A DNA stretch of 64,000 bases from Embleya scabrispora (GTDB lineage: Bacteria; Actinomycetota; Actinomycetes; Streptomycetales; Streptomycetaceae), in assembly GCF_002024165.1 (NCBI RefSeq), contig NZ_MWQN01000004.1, forward strand, positions 744,001-808,000, in the 5' to 3' direction. The translations under genes and the position numbers were made by a program. Under the pieces are notes generated by a model. It made no database searches, was not told the origin of the DNA, and worked only from the letters and a program-made list of their open reading frames with translations. Below are positions 26,555-37,112 of this stretch, one piece after another. How positions within the stretch are numbered: position 1 is the first letter of the stretch; each line of letters begins with the position of its first letter.

Positions 26555-27765
26555 ACACCCCGTACGCCCACACCGTCACTCCCCTCACCGCCGACCTGCT
26601 GCGCGGCGCCCTCGACCTGGAACACACCGAACGCGGCGTAGTGCCCCACCGGTTGCCCGCGCACGCCCGCCGGCAGATCCCGGACGGCCAACTGGCCATG
26701 GCCGAGTCCCAGCCCTCCGGCGTACGCCTGGCCCTGCGCACTCGGGCCACCGTCCTCGAACTGGACGTCGTGGCCACCAAGCGCGTCTACCCCGGAGCCC
26801 CGCCGCGCCCCGACGGGGTGTACGAACTCCTCGTCGACGGAAGCCACACCGCCCGGGCGAGCGTGCCCGACGGCGACACGCTCACCATCGACCCGGCCAC
26901 CGGGACCGCGCACACCCGCCCCGGCCCGGTGCGCACCGTGCGCTTCACCGACCTGCCCACCCACGACAAGCACGTCGAGATCTGGCTGCCGCACGACGAG
27001 AGCACTCGGCTGGTCGCGCTGCGCGGCGACGCCCCCATCCACGCGGCACCGGCGCACGGGCGCAAGGTGTGGCTGCACCACGGCAGTTCGATCAGCCACG
27101 GCTCCAACGCGGCCACCCCGACGGGAACCTGGCCGGCCCTGGCCGCGGCTCTGGGCGGCGTCGAGCTGATCAACCTCGGCTTCGGCGGCGGCGCCCTGCT
27201 CGACCCGTTCACCGCCCGCGCCATGCGCGACACCCCCGCGGACCTGATCAGCCTCAAGATCGGCATCAACATCGTCAACACGGACCTGATGCGGCTGCGG
27301 GCGTTCGGCCCGGCGGTGCACGGCTTCCTCGACACCATCCGCGACGGACACCCCGACACCCCGCTGCTGGTGGTATCGCCGATCCACTGCGCCATCCACG
27401 AGCACACCCCGGGGCCGTGCGCCGTGGACCCGGCCGCGATCGCCGAGGGACGCCTGCGGTTCATGGCCACGGGCGATCGGGCGCAGGTCGCCGCCGGGCG
27501 GCTGACCCTGACGGTGATCCGGGACGAGTTGGCCCGGATCGTCGCGCGGCGCGCCGCCGACGACCCGAACCTGCACCACCTCGACGGCCTCGACCTGTAC
27601 GGCGCGGCGGACCAGGCCGAACTCCCACTGCCCGACGACCTGCATCCGGACCCGGCCGCCCACCGCCGCATCGGCGAACGTTTCGCCCGCCTCGCCTTCG
27701 GCCCCGCCGGCCCGCTGTCCGCCGAGGCTGAAACCGAAGCCGAAGCCGAAGCCGAAGCCGGCTGA
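26551..27765 (+). CDS. SGNH/GDSL hydrolase
   Basis: The protein has 404 residues. An N-terminal beta-sandwich of about 165 residues is followed by the hydrolase domain: block I HHGSSISHGSN (nucleophile Ser), block II Gly in LGFGGGA, block III Asn in IGINIVN, and block V DLHPDPAAH with the Asp-His pair. This two-domain arrangement resembles carbohydrate esterases with a jelly-roll front. No signal peptide is seen. The C-terminus is a run of Glu-Ala pairs encoded by a GAAGCC repeat. It overlaps the TetR gene (ATGA) and is likely induced by the same ligand. Confidence 0.87.
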   Translation: MNTPYAHTVTPLTADLLRGALDLEHTERGVVPHRLPAHARRQIPDGQLAMAESQPSGVRLALRTRATVLELDVVATKRVYPGAPPRPDGVYELLVDGSHTARASVPDGDTLTIDPATGTAHTRPGPVRTVRFTDLPTHDKHVEIWLPHDESTRLVALRGDAPIHAAPAHGRKVWLHHGSSISHGSNAATPTGTWPALAAALGGVELINLGFGGGALLDPFTARAMRDTPADLISLKIGINIVNTDLMRLRAFGPAVHGFLDTIRDGHPDTPLLVVSPIHCAIHEHTPGPCAVDPAAIAEGRLRFMATGDRAQVAAGRLTLTVIRDELARIVARRAADDPNLHHLDGLDLYGAADQAELPLPDDLHPDPAAHRRIGERFARLAFGPAGPLSAEAETEAEAEAEAG

Positions 27766-27777
27766 CCGCCGTCCCCG

Positions 27778-28425
27778 CTATCCCCGCAGCTCGGCGACTT
27801 CCGCCTCGAACAGCAGCTCCGGATCGAACTCCATGCCCACGAAGTGGCCGGCCAGTTCCAGGGACAGCAGGCCGTGCAGCCGGGTCCAGAAGATCAGGGC
27901 CCGGTGCAGCACGGCCGCCGGCGCGGGGTGCTCGCCCGCCCAGCGCCGGTGCTGCGCCAGGTGCGCCTCCAGCGCGGTCGTGGCGTGCTGCGCCGGCGGT
28001 TGCGCGCTCCACACGTCGAGCAGGGTGGCCATGATCTCGCCGGAGATCGCGGTGATGTCGTCGGGGGCGTGATAGCCGGGGACGGGCGTGCCGTAGATCA
28101 GCAGGTAGCGCTGCGGATCCGCCAGTGCCCACCGGCGCATGGCGCGCGCCGTCTCGGCCACGTCCGCGCCGCTCTCGAAGGCGACCCGGACGGCGTCGGC
28201 CATGCTGCGGTACGCGTCCCGGATCAACTCGGTGATCAGCTCGTCACGGCCGGCGAAGTAGCGGTAGAGCGCGGGCCCGCTCATGCCCATCTGCTTGGCG
28301 ATCGCGTTCAGCGAGAGCGCGGACGCACCCGCCGTGGCGATCTGCTCCCACGCGTGCTGCTTGATCTCCGTCCGCACTTGGGTGCGGTAGCGCTCCCGCG
28401 GGGTGTTCGTCTCGCTTTCCGCCAT
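27778..28425 (-). CDS. TetR/AcrR family transcriptional regulator
   Basis: The protein has 215 residues. The DNA-binding part (ALSLNAIAKQMGMSGPALYRYFAGRDELI) is a standard TetR helix-turn-helix, and the C-terminal part is the WHG-type ligand domain (WTRLHGLLSLELAGHF). The target is not obvious, since the gene converges on the SGNH hydrolase and follows no operon partner. AAGGTGA lies 7 nt before ATG 28425. Confidence 0.87.
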   Translation of the reverse strand: MAESETNTPRERYRTQVRTEIKQHAWEQIATAGASALSLNAIAKQMGMSGPALYRYFAGRDELITELIRDAYRSMADAVRVAFESGADVAETARAMRRWALADPQRYLLIYGTPVPGYHAPDDITAISGEIMATLLDVWSAQPPAQHATTALEAHLAQHRRWAGEHPAPAAVLHRALIFWTRLHGLLSLELAGHFVGMEFDPELLFEAEVAELRG

Positions 28426-28560
28426 GACCCGTCACCTTTTCGCCCGCACAGCCGCGTCCCCGCATTCCGGTTAGAGGCTATCACGAACCTGAATGATATT
28501 CCGGAGCCCACCCGCCACAGGACCATCCTCCGCAGGCCCCCACCCACCGCAGGCACCCGC

Positions 28561-29978
<1,418 letters not shown>

Positions 29979-29984
29979 GGCGAG

Positions 29985-30893
29985 ATGATGAACCCCTGGC
30001 GGCTGCGCCTGCTCAGCCAACTGCACACCCTCGGCACCGTGCGCGCGGTCGCCCAGGCGGCCAACCTGAGCCCGTCCAGCGTCTCCCAGCAGCTCGCCGT
30101 CCTGGAGGCCGAGACGCACACCCGCCTTTTGGAGCGCACCGGCCGCCGGGTGCGGCTGACCTCGGCCGGGCTGATCCTCGCCCACCGCGCCCGGGCCATC
30201 CTCGACCACATGGACGGTGTCGAGGAGGAACTGCGCGGCTTCGCCGACGAACCGGCCGGACCGGTACGCCTGGGCGCGTTCCAGAGCGCCATCCACTCGA
30301 TGGCGGTGCCCGCGGTCACCCGGCTGGCCCGCGAACATCCGCGCCTGGACGTGCAACTGCTGGAGCTGGAGCCGCACGAGAGCATGCCGGCGCTGCGCGT
30401 CGGCGACGTGGACGTCATCATCACCACCACCGACTTCGACGAACTGCCGCTGGGCCCCGACCTCGACCTGGTCCCCCTCGGCACCGATCCGATCGTGCTG
30501 GTGGTCCCGCCCGGGCACCCCGCCGCCGGGCGCGGCACCGCGGACCTGGCGGCCTGCGCGGACGAGCCGTGGGCGTTCGACATGCCGCAGTCGTACATGG
30601 CGAACCTCGCGCTGCGCCTGTGCCGCCGCTCGGGCTTCGAACCGCGGGTGGTGTGCCGGTTCAGCAACTACATGATGACGCTCCAGCACGTCGAGGCCGG
30701 CTTGTCCATCGCGCTGCTGCCGGGTCTGGCGGTCGATCACCGCTATCGGGTGCTCACCCGCGAACTGGCCACACCGCAGACCCGGACGATCACGGCGGCG
30801 ATCCGCCGGGGCTCGCCGCAACGCGCGGCGGTCCGGGCCGTGCTGGACGTACTCCGCGACCGCCCGCGACCACCGCTGCCGGGCCGCGCCTGA
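29985..30893 (+). CDS. LysR family transcriptional regulator, probable dgdA regulator
   Basis: The protein has 302 residues. The N-terminal winged helix is clear (LRLLSQLHTLGTVRAVAQAANLSPSSVSQQLAVLE), followed by the two-lobed periplasmic-binding-like effector domain (VRLGAFQSAIHSMAV onward). It is divergent from dgdA with a shared 86-nt promoter region, so it most likely activates dgdA in response to a dialkylglycine or related amino acid. ATG 29985 and 29988 are adjacent alternatives. Confidence 0.87.
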   Translation: MMNPWRLRLLSQLHTLGTVRAVAQAANLSPSSVSQQLAVLEAETHTRLLERTGRRVRLTSAGLILAHRARAILDHMDGVEEELRGFADEPAGPVRLGAFQSAIHSMAVPAVTRLAREHPRLDVQLLELEPHESMPALRVGDVDVIITTTDFDELPLGPDLDLVPLGTDPIVLVVPPGHPAAGRGTADLAACADEPWAFDMPQSYMANLALRLCRRSGFEPRVVCRFSNYMMTLQHVEAGLSIALLPGLAVDHRYRVLTRELATPQTRTITAAIRRGSPQRAAVRAVLDVLRDRPRPPLPGRA

Positions 30894-30911
30894 CTCCGCG
30901 CCCGACCCCTT

Positions 30912-30930
30912 GATAATGTTATGCGCATAA
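30912..30930 (+). promoter_or_regulatory. MarR promoter and operator
   Basis: A -10-like GATAAT (30912-30917) is followed at once by the perfect palindrome TTATGCGCATAA (30919-30930), which would cover the transcription start. This is a good candidate for autorepression by the gene 30 nt downstream. Confidence 0.55.
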
Positions 30931-30960
30931 GCGATCCGCCGAGGAGAGCCGAGAAGAGCC

Positions 30961-31416
30961 ATGGACTTCGACCGGGCCGACGCCCTCAACCAGGCCATCC
31001 GCCTGCTGAGCCTGCGCCACCGGGCCAGGATCACCACCCTGCTCGCCCCGCTCGGCCTGCACCCCGGCCAGGAGGCACTGCTGCTAGAACTCGCCCGCAA
31101 CGGCCCGATGATCCAGGGCCGGCTCAGCGACGCACTCGGCTGCGAACCCCCCAGCGTCACCCTGATGACCCGCAAACTCGAAGCCGCCGGCCACATCCGC
31201 CGCACCCCGGCGCCCACCGACAAACGCGCCGCCGTCGTCGAACTCACCGACAGCGGAACCGCCTTGGTCGAGCGGATCAAACAGGCATGGTGCACCCTGG
31301 CCGAGGAGACCGTGACCGGACTGCCCGAGCCGACCGTCGCCGAACTCCCCGACCTCCTCACCACACTGACCACCAACGTCGACACCAGACGCACCCGCCG
31401 ACCCCACGAGCGATGA
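30961..31416 (+). CDS. MarR family transcriptional regulator
   Basis: The protein has 151 residues. The winged helix (GRLSDALGCEPPSVTLMTRKLEAAG) and the beta-wing TPAPTDKRAAVVELTDSG with the conserved D-x-R are typical of MarR. It probably represses its own promoter at the palindrome just upstream and may control nearby genes. The ribosome site GAGGAGAG is about 12 nt from ATG. Confidence 0.88.
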   Translation: MDFDRADALNQAIRLLSLRHRARITTLLAPLGLHPGQEALLLELARNGPMIQGRLSDALGCEPPSVTLMTRKLEAAGHIRRTPAPTDKRAAVVELTDSGTALVERIKQAWCTLAEETVTGLPEPTVAELPDLLTTLTTNVDTRRTRRPHER

Positions 31417-31592
31417 CCCGACGTCCACACCCCGCCGGCGGCCCTCGGCGGCGGCCTCGATCCTCCCCTGCCGCCCCGCCGGCATCTCCCACCCCACCCG
31501 CACCCGTACCGCCGCGCCGGCGGTCGTTTGGGCTCGCGGCCCCAGGGCACGCCGCAGACATATGGTTCGCCCCACCGTGGGAGGTGACCGGT

Positions 31593-32066
31593 ATGAGCGC
31601 CATGACCGAGTCCGTCGACGTGGACGTCCCGCTGCACACGGCATATCTGCAATGGACCCGCTTCGAGGAGTATCCGCGGTTCATGGACGGCGTCGAGGAG
31701 GTGGTCCGGCTCGACGCCCATCACCACTACTGGAAGACCTACACCGCGGGCGTGACCCGCGAATTCGGCACCGAGACCGAGGAACTCCCCGACGAACGCG
31801 TCTCCTGGTGCACCGTGTCGGACGAACCCCGCCACCACGCGCTCGTGACCTTCCGCGCGGTCGACGCCGACCACACCACGATCGACGTCGTCACCGAGGT
31901 CGAACCCGAAGGCCTCACCGACACCACCGAGACCACCCCGCCCTTCACCGCGACCCGGGTCCGACCGGACCTGCTGCGCTTCAAGGAACTCGTCGAAACG
32001 AAGGCACCCGGCGAGACGCGCGACACTCCCGGCCCCACCGAAGCCGGCCGCATCCCCCCGAACTGA
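31593..32066 (+). CDS. SRPBCC family protein (polyketide cyclase/START-like)
   Basis: The protein has 157 residues and shows the cyclase/dehydrase helix-grip pattern: ESVDVDVPLHTAYLQWTRFEEYPRFMDGVEEV, then WYKT-like strands and VTFRAVDADHTTIDV. It binds a hydrophobic ligand in this fold, but the ligand is unknown. ATG 31593 has GGGAGGTGA 6 nt upstream. The frame is also open back to an ATG overlapping the MarR stop (31413), but that extension is Pro/Arg-rich and unlikely to be coding. Confidence 0.8.
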   Translation: MSAMTESVDVDVPLHTAYLQWTRFEEYPRFMDGVEEVVRLDAHHHYWKTYTAGVTREFGTETEELPDERVSWCTVSDEPRHHALVTFRAVDADHTTIDVVTEVEPEGLTDTTETTPPFTATRVRPDLLRFKELVETKAPGETRDTPGPTEAGRIPPN

Positions 32067-32083
32067 CACCGGCCTACCACACC

Positions 32084-32120
32084 ACGAGGCCGGCTGGGCC
32101 ATCCGCCGAACCGGCCTCGT
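32084..32120. terminator. Bidirectional terminator hairpin
   Basis: A perfect 10-bp stem ACGAGGCCGG/CCGGCCTCGT with a 17-nt loop lies between convergent genes. Confidence 0.6.
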
Positions 32121-32136
32121 CATCGGGCAGCCACCC

Positions 32137-32511
32137 TCACACGGTGCCCTCCGGCGGCTCCCGACGCACATCCGCACGCTCGGTCCGCGCCGGATCCGCC
32201 TGCCACTCGTGCGCGGCCCGGTAGCGGGCCACCCGGCCGCCCCGGTCGTAACCCTCCACGCGAGCCGCGGAGTTGCGCCGCCGCGCCCGCGCCCGCATCC
32301 CCGTCATGGCCATCGCCAGCGCCGCGCAGAACAGCAGCGCCAGCGCCAGACCGGCCAAAAACGCCGCCAGCGTGTCCAGGGTGACCATGTCGGTGTCGAA
32401 CATGCTCACCGTGTACTCGGGACCGCCGGAGGTGTTGTACGCGACGAGCAGGGCCGCGAATGCGACGCTCGCCGCCGCGATGAAGAGTCCGATGATGATC
32501 ACGACGCTCAC
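32137..32511 (-). CDS. Small two-helix membrane protein of unknown function
   Basis: The protein has 124 residues with two transmembrane helices (about residues 3-25 and 45-70) and a long Arg-rich cytoplasmic tail. The layout resembles short actinobacterial membrane proteins, but no family is recognised. GTG 32511 is chosen because it puts the first helix at the N-terminus; a GTG at 32547 would add 12 residues. The ribosome site is weak. Confidence 0.6.
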   Translation of the reverse strand: MSVVIIIGLFIAAASVAFAALLVAYNTSGGPEYTVSMFDTDMVTLDTLAAFLAGLALALLFCAALAMAMTGMRARARRRNSAARVEGYDRGGRVARYRAAHEWQADPARTERADVRREPPEGTV

Positions 32512-32601
32512 ATCCGTTCCGCTAGGGATTGCGTGCGGCACCCCCACCCATCCACGCTACGCCCGTCCCCGACCGGGCACACGCCGACACGATCGCCGAG
32601 G

Positions 32602-32760
32602 TCAGACCGGCTGCGGCTCGGGTTCCGGGCCCGGTTCCGGTTCGGGCGTGGGCCCCGGTCGCGGCGGCTCCGGCACCGGTTCCGGACCCGGGCCCGGGCC
32701 CGGCCAGGGCGTCGGTTGCGGCGGCCGGGTATCCGGGTCCACCGGCATGGGAATGGTCAT
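32602..32760 (-). CDS. 52-residue proline-rich protein
   Basis: ATG 32760 has GAGGGAGA 8 nt upstream. After MTIPMPVDPDTRPPQ almost every second residue is proline in PG, PE and PEPEPG runs, so the product is an extended acidic polyproline rod with one Trp. It is encoded between a membrane protein gene and the universal stress protein gene on the same strand. The function is unknown. Confidence 0.55.
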   Translation of the reverse strand: MTIPMPVDPDTRPPQPTPWPGPGPGPEPVPEPPRPGPTPEPEPGPEPEPQPV

Positions 32761-33025
32761 CACACTGTCTCCCTCGGATCACTGCCCGGGTTCGCCCCGG
32801 GGTCTCTCGGCGGCATCCGTCCGCGCGACCTCCCGTCCGTCTCCCGCTCGGATCGCTCCCGACGTGTCACCGACGGTTCTCTCGCCCGGAGCACTCGCCC
32901 GCCCGCCTACCCGGATCCGGCACCTCGACGCGTCCTCGACCCGTTCGTGATCCACCCGCGCCGCGCCGCCGGGCGCCCCGAACCGGCTCCGACACCGGTT
33001 CCCGCACGCCGGCTAGCCCGCGCGC

Positions 33026-33997
33026 TCACCCGACGTCGCCGCCCTGCGGAACGATCACCAGCGGCCCGGGAGCGTGGTGGATCAGACCGTTGGTGACCGA
33101 GCCCAGGAGCATGCCGCGAAAACCGCCCATGCCCCGGCTGCCCACCACCAGACACAACGCGTCCGCCGCCACATCCGCCAACGCGCGCACCCGATGGCCC
33201 AGGACCGTCACCCGCTCCACCAGCACGTCCGGATACTTCTCGCTCCACCCCGCCAGCGTCTCGCCCAGCCGGATCAGCGCCTCCTCCACCTCGGCCTCGC
33301 TGCCGAACGCGGCCACCATGCTCGCCGTCGGCGCACGCACGTGCACCGCCCGCAGGCCCGCGCCGCGCAACGAAGCGGTCTCGAAGGCGTACCCGACCGC
33401 CCGCTCGCACCCGGCCGATCCGTCGACGCCCACCACCACCGTCGGCGGCTCGCCGGTGATCGGCTCGGGCCCGCGTACCACCGCCACCGGACACGGCGCG
33501 TGCGCACTCACCGGAACCGCGATGCTGCCCGTCGTCAACAACTCGGTGAACGCGGACAACCGGCGCGACCCGAGCACCAGCACACTCGCCTCGCGCGCCT
33601 GCGCCCGCAACACGTCCACCGGCCGGCCGTCGACCGCCGCCGTGGTCACCGGCACGTCCGGTCTGCGCCTGGCCGCCACCACCCGCGCCTTGTCCAACAG
33701 CGCCTCGTCCGCCGCACGCCGACGTTCGGCCCAGCTGCGGCGCACCACGGGCATCTCGGCCTCGGGATACGTCTCGACCGACCAGTCGAAGACGTGCGCC
33801 CGATGCAGCCGGCCGTCGTACCGGCTCGGCTCCGCCTCGGCCTGCGCGCCCGCCGGATCCGCCGGCCACTCCGACGCGTGGACCAGGCGCAGCGGCAGCG
33901 CGTGTCGGGCGGCCTCGTCGGCCGCCCAGGAGACGGCGAGCATGCCCGCCGCCGAGTTCTCGACTCCGACCACCACGGGCCGACGTCCGGTTGTCAT
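33026..33997 (-). CDS. Universal stress protein with two Usp domains
   Basis: The protein has 323 residues: domain 1 about 8-155 and domain 2 about 165-320. Each starts with the VVVGV(D/E) strand. Domain 2 has the intact ATP-binding loop GSRGMGGFRGMLLGS, while domain 1 reads GSRRLSAFTELLTTGS, missing the middle glycine, so only domain 2 probably binds ATP. GGGAG lies 5 nt before ATG 33997. It is divergent from the phosphoribosyltransferase-hydrolase gene 298 nt away, an arrangement that recalls the dormancy (DosR) genes of mycobacteria. Confidence 0.9.
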   Translation of the reverse strand: MTTGRRPVVVGVENSAAGMLAVSWAADEAARHALPLRLVHASEWPADPAGAQAEAEPSRYDGRLHRAHVFDWSVETYPEAEMPVVRRSWAERRRAADEALLDKARVVAARRRPDVPVTTAAVDGRPVDVLRAQAREASVLVLGSRRLSAFTELLTTGSIAVPVSAHAPCPVAVVRGPEPITGEPPTVVVGVDGSAGCERAVGYAFETASLRGAGLRAVHVRAPTASMVAAFGSEAEVEEALIRLGETLAGWSEKYPDVLVERVTVLGHRVRALADVAADALCLVVGSRGMGGFRGMLLGSVTNGLIHHAPGPLVIVPQGGDVG

Positions 33998-34295
33998 GAC
34001 AGCTCCCGGTGACCCAGGGAACCCCCCTCGATGGCGATGCTGTCCTTCCACTGTCTCTCGTCCGCCCGGTGTCTGTCTCGCGTGTGTGGCCCGTCGCCGC
34101 GACGACGGGCACGCGCTGCGCCGCGGTCGCAGAATCGAAGGAGCGGGACGAGACGTCATCGGCGGCCGCGACCACCCATCGCGCCCGCGCTCGAACCCCA
34201 CCGACGGGCGCCGATTCCCCGGGCCGCCGGCGGTCGCCCCCGGAACCGTCCCCCCGGACCCGGCCTCTTCCCCGCGTTCGGACGGAGGAGGAACC

Positions 34296-35618
34296 ATGCT
34301 CTTCACCGATCGAGTCGACGCGGGACGACAACTCGCCGGCGGGCTGACCCACCTCGCCGGCGAGGACGTGATCGTCCTGGGCCTGCCCCGAGGCGGGGTA
34401 CCGGTCGCGGCGCAGGTGGCCGACGCCCTGCACGCACCCCTGGACGTATGCCTGGTGCGCAAACTCGGCGTGCCGTCCCAACCCGAACTGGGCATGGGTG
34501 CCATCGCCGAGGACGGAACGCGCGTGCTCAACGACCGCGTGGTGCGCACCTCGGGCATCTCCGCGACCACGCTGCGGGACATCGAAGAGCGCGAGCGGGC
34601 CCTGCTGGTCGAACGCGCGCACCGCTACCGGGGCCGCCGGCCGCCCCCCGAACTCGCCGACCGCACCGTCCTGATCGTCGACGACGGCATCGCGACCGGA
34701 TCCACCGCCCTCGCGGCCTGCCGCACCGTGCGGGCCCGCGGCGCCGCCCGCGTGGTCCTCGCCGTGCCCGTCGCCCCGTCCGGCTGGTCGGCGGGGGCGG
34801 ACGCCGACGAACTGGTCTGTCCGCACAACCCCCTCGGCTTCATGGCGGTCGGGCAGTTCTACTCGGACTTTTCCCAGACCACCGACGAGGAGGTCGTCGA
34901 CTGCCTGGCCCGCGCCGCCGCGCGGATGCCGACACCGGGCCCGTCGGGCGGGGCCGGCCCGACGGACGAGGACGTGGACCTGCCCGCCGGCGCCGTGCGA
35001 CTGCGCGGGCGGCTCACCGTCCCCGCCGGAGCCGACCGGATCGTCGTGTTCGCCCATGGCAGCGGCAGCAGCCGGCACAGCCCGCGCAACCGTTTCGTGG
35101 CCGACGCACTCAACCGGGCCGGCCTGGGCACCCTGCTCTTCGACCTGCTCACCGCAACCGAGGAACAGGCCCGAGGCAACGTCTTCGACATCGAACTCCT
35201 GGCCGCACGCCTCGTCGCCGTCACCCGCGCACTACGCGACCGACCCCGGGCCCGGACGGCGAGCGTCGCCTACTTCGGCGCCAGTACCGGCGCCGCCGCC
35301 GCGCTGTGGGCCGCGGCCGACCTCGGCGACCGGGTGAGCGCCGTGGTCAGCCGCGGCGGCCGGCCCGACCTGGCCACACCCCGCCTGCCCGAGGTCACGG
35401 CCCGCACGCTGCTCATCGTCGGCGGCGACGACCCGAGTGTCCTCGCCCTGAACGAACGGGCCCGCACCCACCTGCGCTGTGAAAGCGACCTGGCGGTCGT
35501 CCCCCACGCCGGCCACCTCTTCACCGAACCCGGCACCCTCGCCGCCGTCGCCGACCTGGCCCGGGCCTGGCTCACCGCCGACCCGCGGCACCACACCTCG
35601 GCGCCACCACCGTCGTGA
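34296..35618 (+). CDS. Phosphoribosyltransferase fused to a dienelactone-hydrolase-like domain
   Basis: The protein has 440 residues. Residues 1-215 form a type I phosphoribosyltransferase with the PRPP loop VLIVDDGIATGSTA near 125-138. Residues 225-430 form an alpha/beta hydrolase with the HGSGSSRHS oxyanion turn, nucleophile in GASTG (about 328-332), and terminal His in PHAGHLF. The same fusion is known as the DosR-regulated Rv0571c protein of Mycobacterium tuberculosis (from memory). The joint reaction is unknown. ACGGAGGAGG precedes ATG 34296. The plus-strand frame stays open far upstream, but that part is antisense to the Usp gene. Confidence 0.88.
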   Translation: MLFTDRVDAGRQLAGGLTHLAGEDVIVLGLPRGGVPVAAQVADALHAPLDVCLVRKLGVPSQPELGMGAIAEDGTRVLNDRVVRTSGISATTLRDIEERERALLVERAHRYRGRRPPPELADRTVLIVDDGIATGSTALAACRTVRARGAARVVLAVPVAPSGWSAGADADELVCPHNPLGFMAVGQFYSDFSQTTDEEVVDCLARAAARMPTPGPSGGAGPTDEDVDLPAGAVRLRGRLTVPAGADRIVVFAHGSGSSRHSPRNRFVADALNRAGLGTLLFDLLTATEEQARGNVFDIELLAARLVAVTRALRDRPRARTASVAYFGASTGAAAALWAAADLGDRVSAVVSRGGRPDLATPRLPEVTARTLLIVGGDDPSVLALNERARTHLRCESDLAVVPHAGHLFTEPGTLAAVADLARAWLTADPRHHTSAPPPS

Positions 35619-35638
35619 CCGCGCCGGCCGGTCCGGCG

Positions 35639-36259
35639 TCACCCCGTGAGCCCCCCGCGTACGCGGTCGTAGACGAGACACAGCGTGCCGTGTTCGCCCG
35701 CGGATTGCGCCGTGAGCGTCCACTCGGCCGGCGGCAGGCCGTCCTCGAACAGGCGCGGGCCGCCGCCGAGGAAGACCGGGAACACGGTCAGCGCCAGGCG
35801 GTCCACCGCATCCGCGGCGAGCAGCGCCTTGATCACACCGGCACTGGCGAGCACGAGGATGTCGCCGCCCTCGGTCGCCTTGAGGTCGGCGGCCACCTCG
35901 GCGGTCGGCTTGTTCACGATCGTCGTCCGCTCCCAGGGCGCCGCCTCGCCGAGGGTGGAGGAGAGCACGACCTTGTCGGTGCCGACGAGCCACTTCGCGA
36001 AGCCCTCGTCGCGCGGGTCGACGCCCTCCGCGCCGATGACCGTGGGCCAAAAACCCAGGAACCCCTCGGCGTTGACCCGCCCGAGCAGCGCCGTCGTGGC
36101 CGGCTCCCAGAGGCTGGTGAGGTGATCGCGGGCGACGTCGGTGAGGGCGTAGGGCATGACCCAGCTCATGTCCTCGGGCACCTCGGGGCGGGCGTAGCGG
36201 CCGTCGAGGGACAGCGCGATGTTGGTGACGATCCTGCGTCCGGTGGTCTGCGTGGTCAT
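35639..36259 (-). CDS. Dihydrofolate reductase family protein (RibD C-terminal-like)
   Basis: The protein has 206 residues and follows the DHFR-like/RibD_C pattern: RRIVTNIALSLDGRYA, TTALLGRVNAEGF, KVVLSSTLG and the late VFPVFLGGGPRLFE. It probably reduces a pteridine- or flavin-like substrate with NADPH. Its ATG overlaps the stop of the ArsR-SRPBCC gene (ATGA), so the two form an operon under ArsR control. Confidence 0.87.
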   Translation of the reverse strand: MTTQTTGRRIVTNIALSLDGRYARPEVPEDMSWVMPYALTDVARDHLTSLWEPATTALLGRVNAEGFLGFWPTVIGAEGVDPRDEGFAKWLVGTDKVVLSSTLGEAAPWERTTIVNKPTAEVAADLKATEGGDILVLASAGVIKALLAADAVDRLALTVFPVFLGGGPRLFEDGLPPAEWTLTAQSAGEHGTLCLVYDRVRGGLTG

Positions 36260-37107
36260 CTCGTGCTCCGGGTGTCGGTGTCGGGGGTGTGCGCACCCGC
36301 GGCGAGGGTCGCCGCGAGCTTGTCCAGGCTCTGGCCGAAGCCGATCTCGATGCCGGCGATGAAGTCGGCCGACTCGACGGTGCTGTCGGTGATCCGCAGG
36401 CGCACGTCGAGCCGGGTGCCGGCGCCGTCGGGGCGCAGGTCCAGCTCGACGTGGGAGGTGAAGGCGGGCCCGCCGTCGGGCAGCAGCGGCGAGAGTCGAT
36501 ACGCGAGGCGCTTGCCGGGGTGTACCGCGTCGACGACGCCCTCCGCCCGGCCGACGACCGGGCCGGTGTCGTCGACGTCCTCCGGGTCGCGATACTCCAG
36601 CACGACCCGCCCGCCCGGTCGCGCCTCGAAAACCAGTGCGGCGACCCCGAGGTCGTCGGGCACCCACCATCGACCGAGCAAAGTCGCCTCGGTCAGATAC
36701 GGCCAGACCGCATCCGGTCGCGCCGGCAACGACCGGGCGAATCCGAACGCGCGGCCGTCGGCCCACCCGGCCTCCCCGGCGGCGAGCCGCTCCGCCTCCA
36801 GGCTGCGCCCGTAGCGGTCGTGGGTCTCCCCCGGCCCGCCGGCCCGCTCGGCCGTGTCGGCGATCCGCCCCAGCACGGCGGCCAGTTCTCGCAGCGGGCC
36901 GGGCCGCAACGCGTAGATCCGGCGCTGCCCGCTGCGCTGCGACGCGACGATCCCGGCTCGCTCCAGCGTCTGGAGGTGCTTGGTCGTCTGCGGCTGCCGG
37001 GCCTCGGCCAGTCGTGCCAGCACACCGACCGCCCGAGGCCGCTCCGCCAACAACACGACCAGTCGCCAACGAGCCGGATCGGCCAGTGCGACAAGGAGTT
37101 CGTCCAT
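36256..37107 (-). CDS. ArsR-type repressor fused to an SRPBCC (AHSA1-like) domain
   Basis: The protein has 283 residues. Residues 1-90 are an ArsR winged helix (ALADPARWRLVVLLAERPRAVGVLA, then RQPQTTKHLQTLERAGIVASQRSGQRRIYAL), without the usual metal-binding cysteines. Residues 115-265 are an AHSA1/START-like domain (FARSLPARPDAVWPYLTEATLLGRWW). A small hydrophobic ligand is a likelier inducer than a metal. The ATG follows a 40-bp dyad by 5 nt with no ribosome site, so the mRNA may be leaderless. Confidence 0.85.
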   Translation of the reverse strand: MDELLVALADPARWRLVVLLAERPRAVGVLARLAEARQPQTTKHLQTLERAGIVASQRSGQRRIYALRPGPLRELAAVLGRIADTAERAGGPGETHDRYGRSLEAERLAAGEAGWADGRAFGFARSLPARPDAVWPYLTEATLLGRWWVPDDLGVAALVFEARPGGRVVLEYRDPEDVDDTGPVVGRAEGVVDAVHPGKRLAYRLSPLLPDGGPAFTSHVELDLRPDGAGTRLDVRLRITDSTVESADFIAGIEIGFGQSLDKLAATLAAGAHTPDTDTRSTR

Positions 37108-37112
37108 GGCTC

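Noticed and set aside
30921-31592. N-terminal extension of the SRPBCC protein to an ATG overlapping the MarR stop
   Set aside because: The extension is Pro/Arg-rich and non-domain; GGGAGGTGA before 31593 marks a better start.
32529-34295. Long plus-strand extension upstream of the phosphoribosyltransferase
   Set aside because: It is antisense to the Usp gene and low-complexity; GGAGGAGG marks the true start at 34296.
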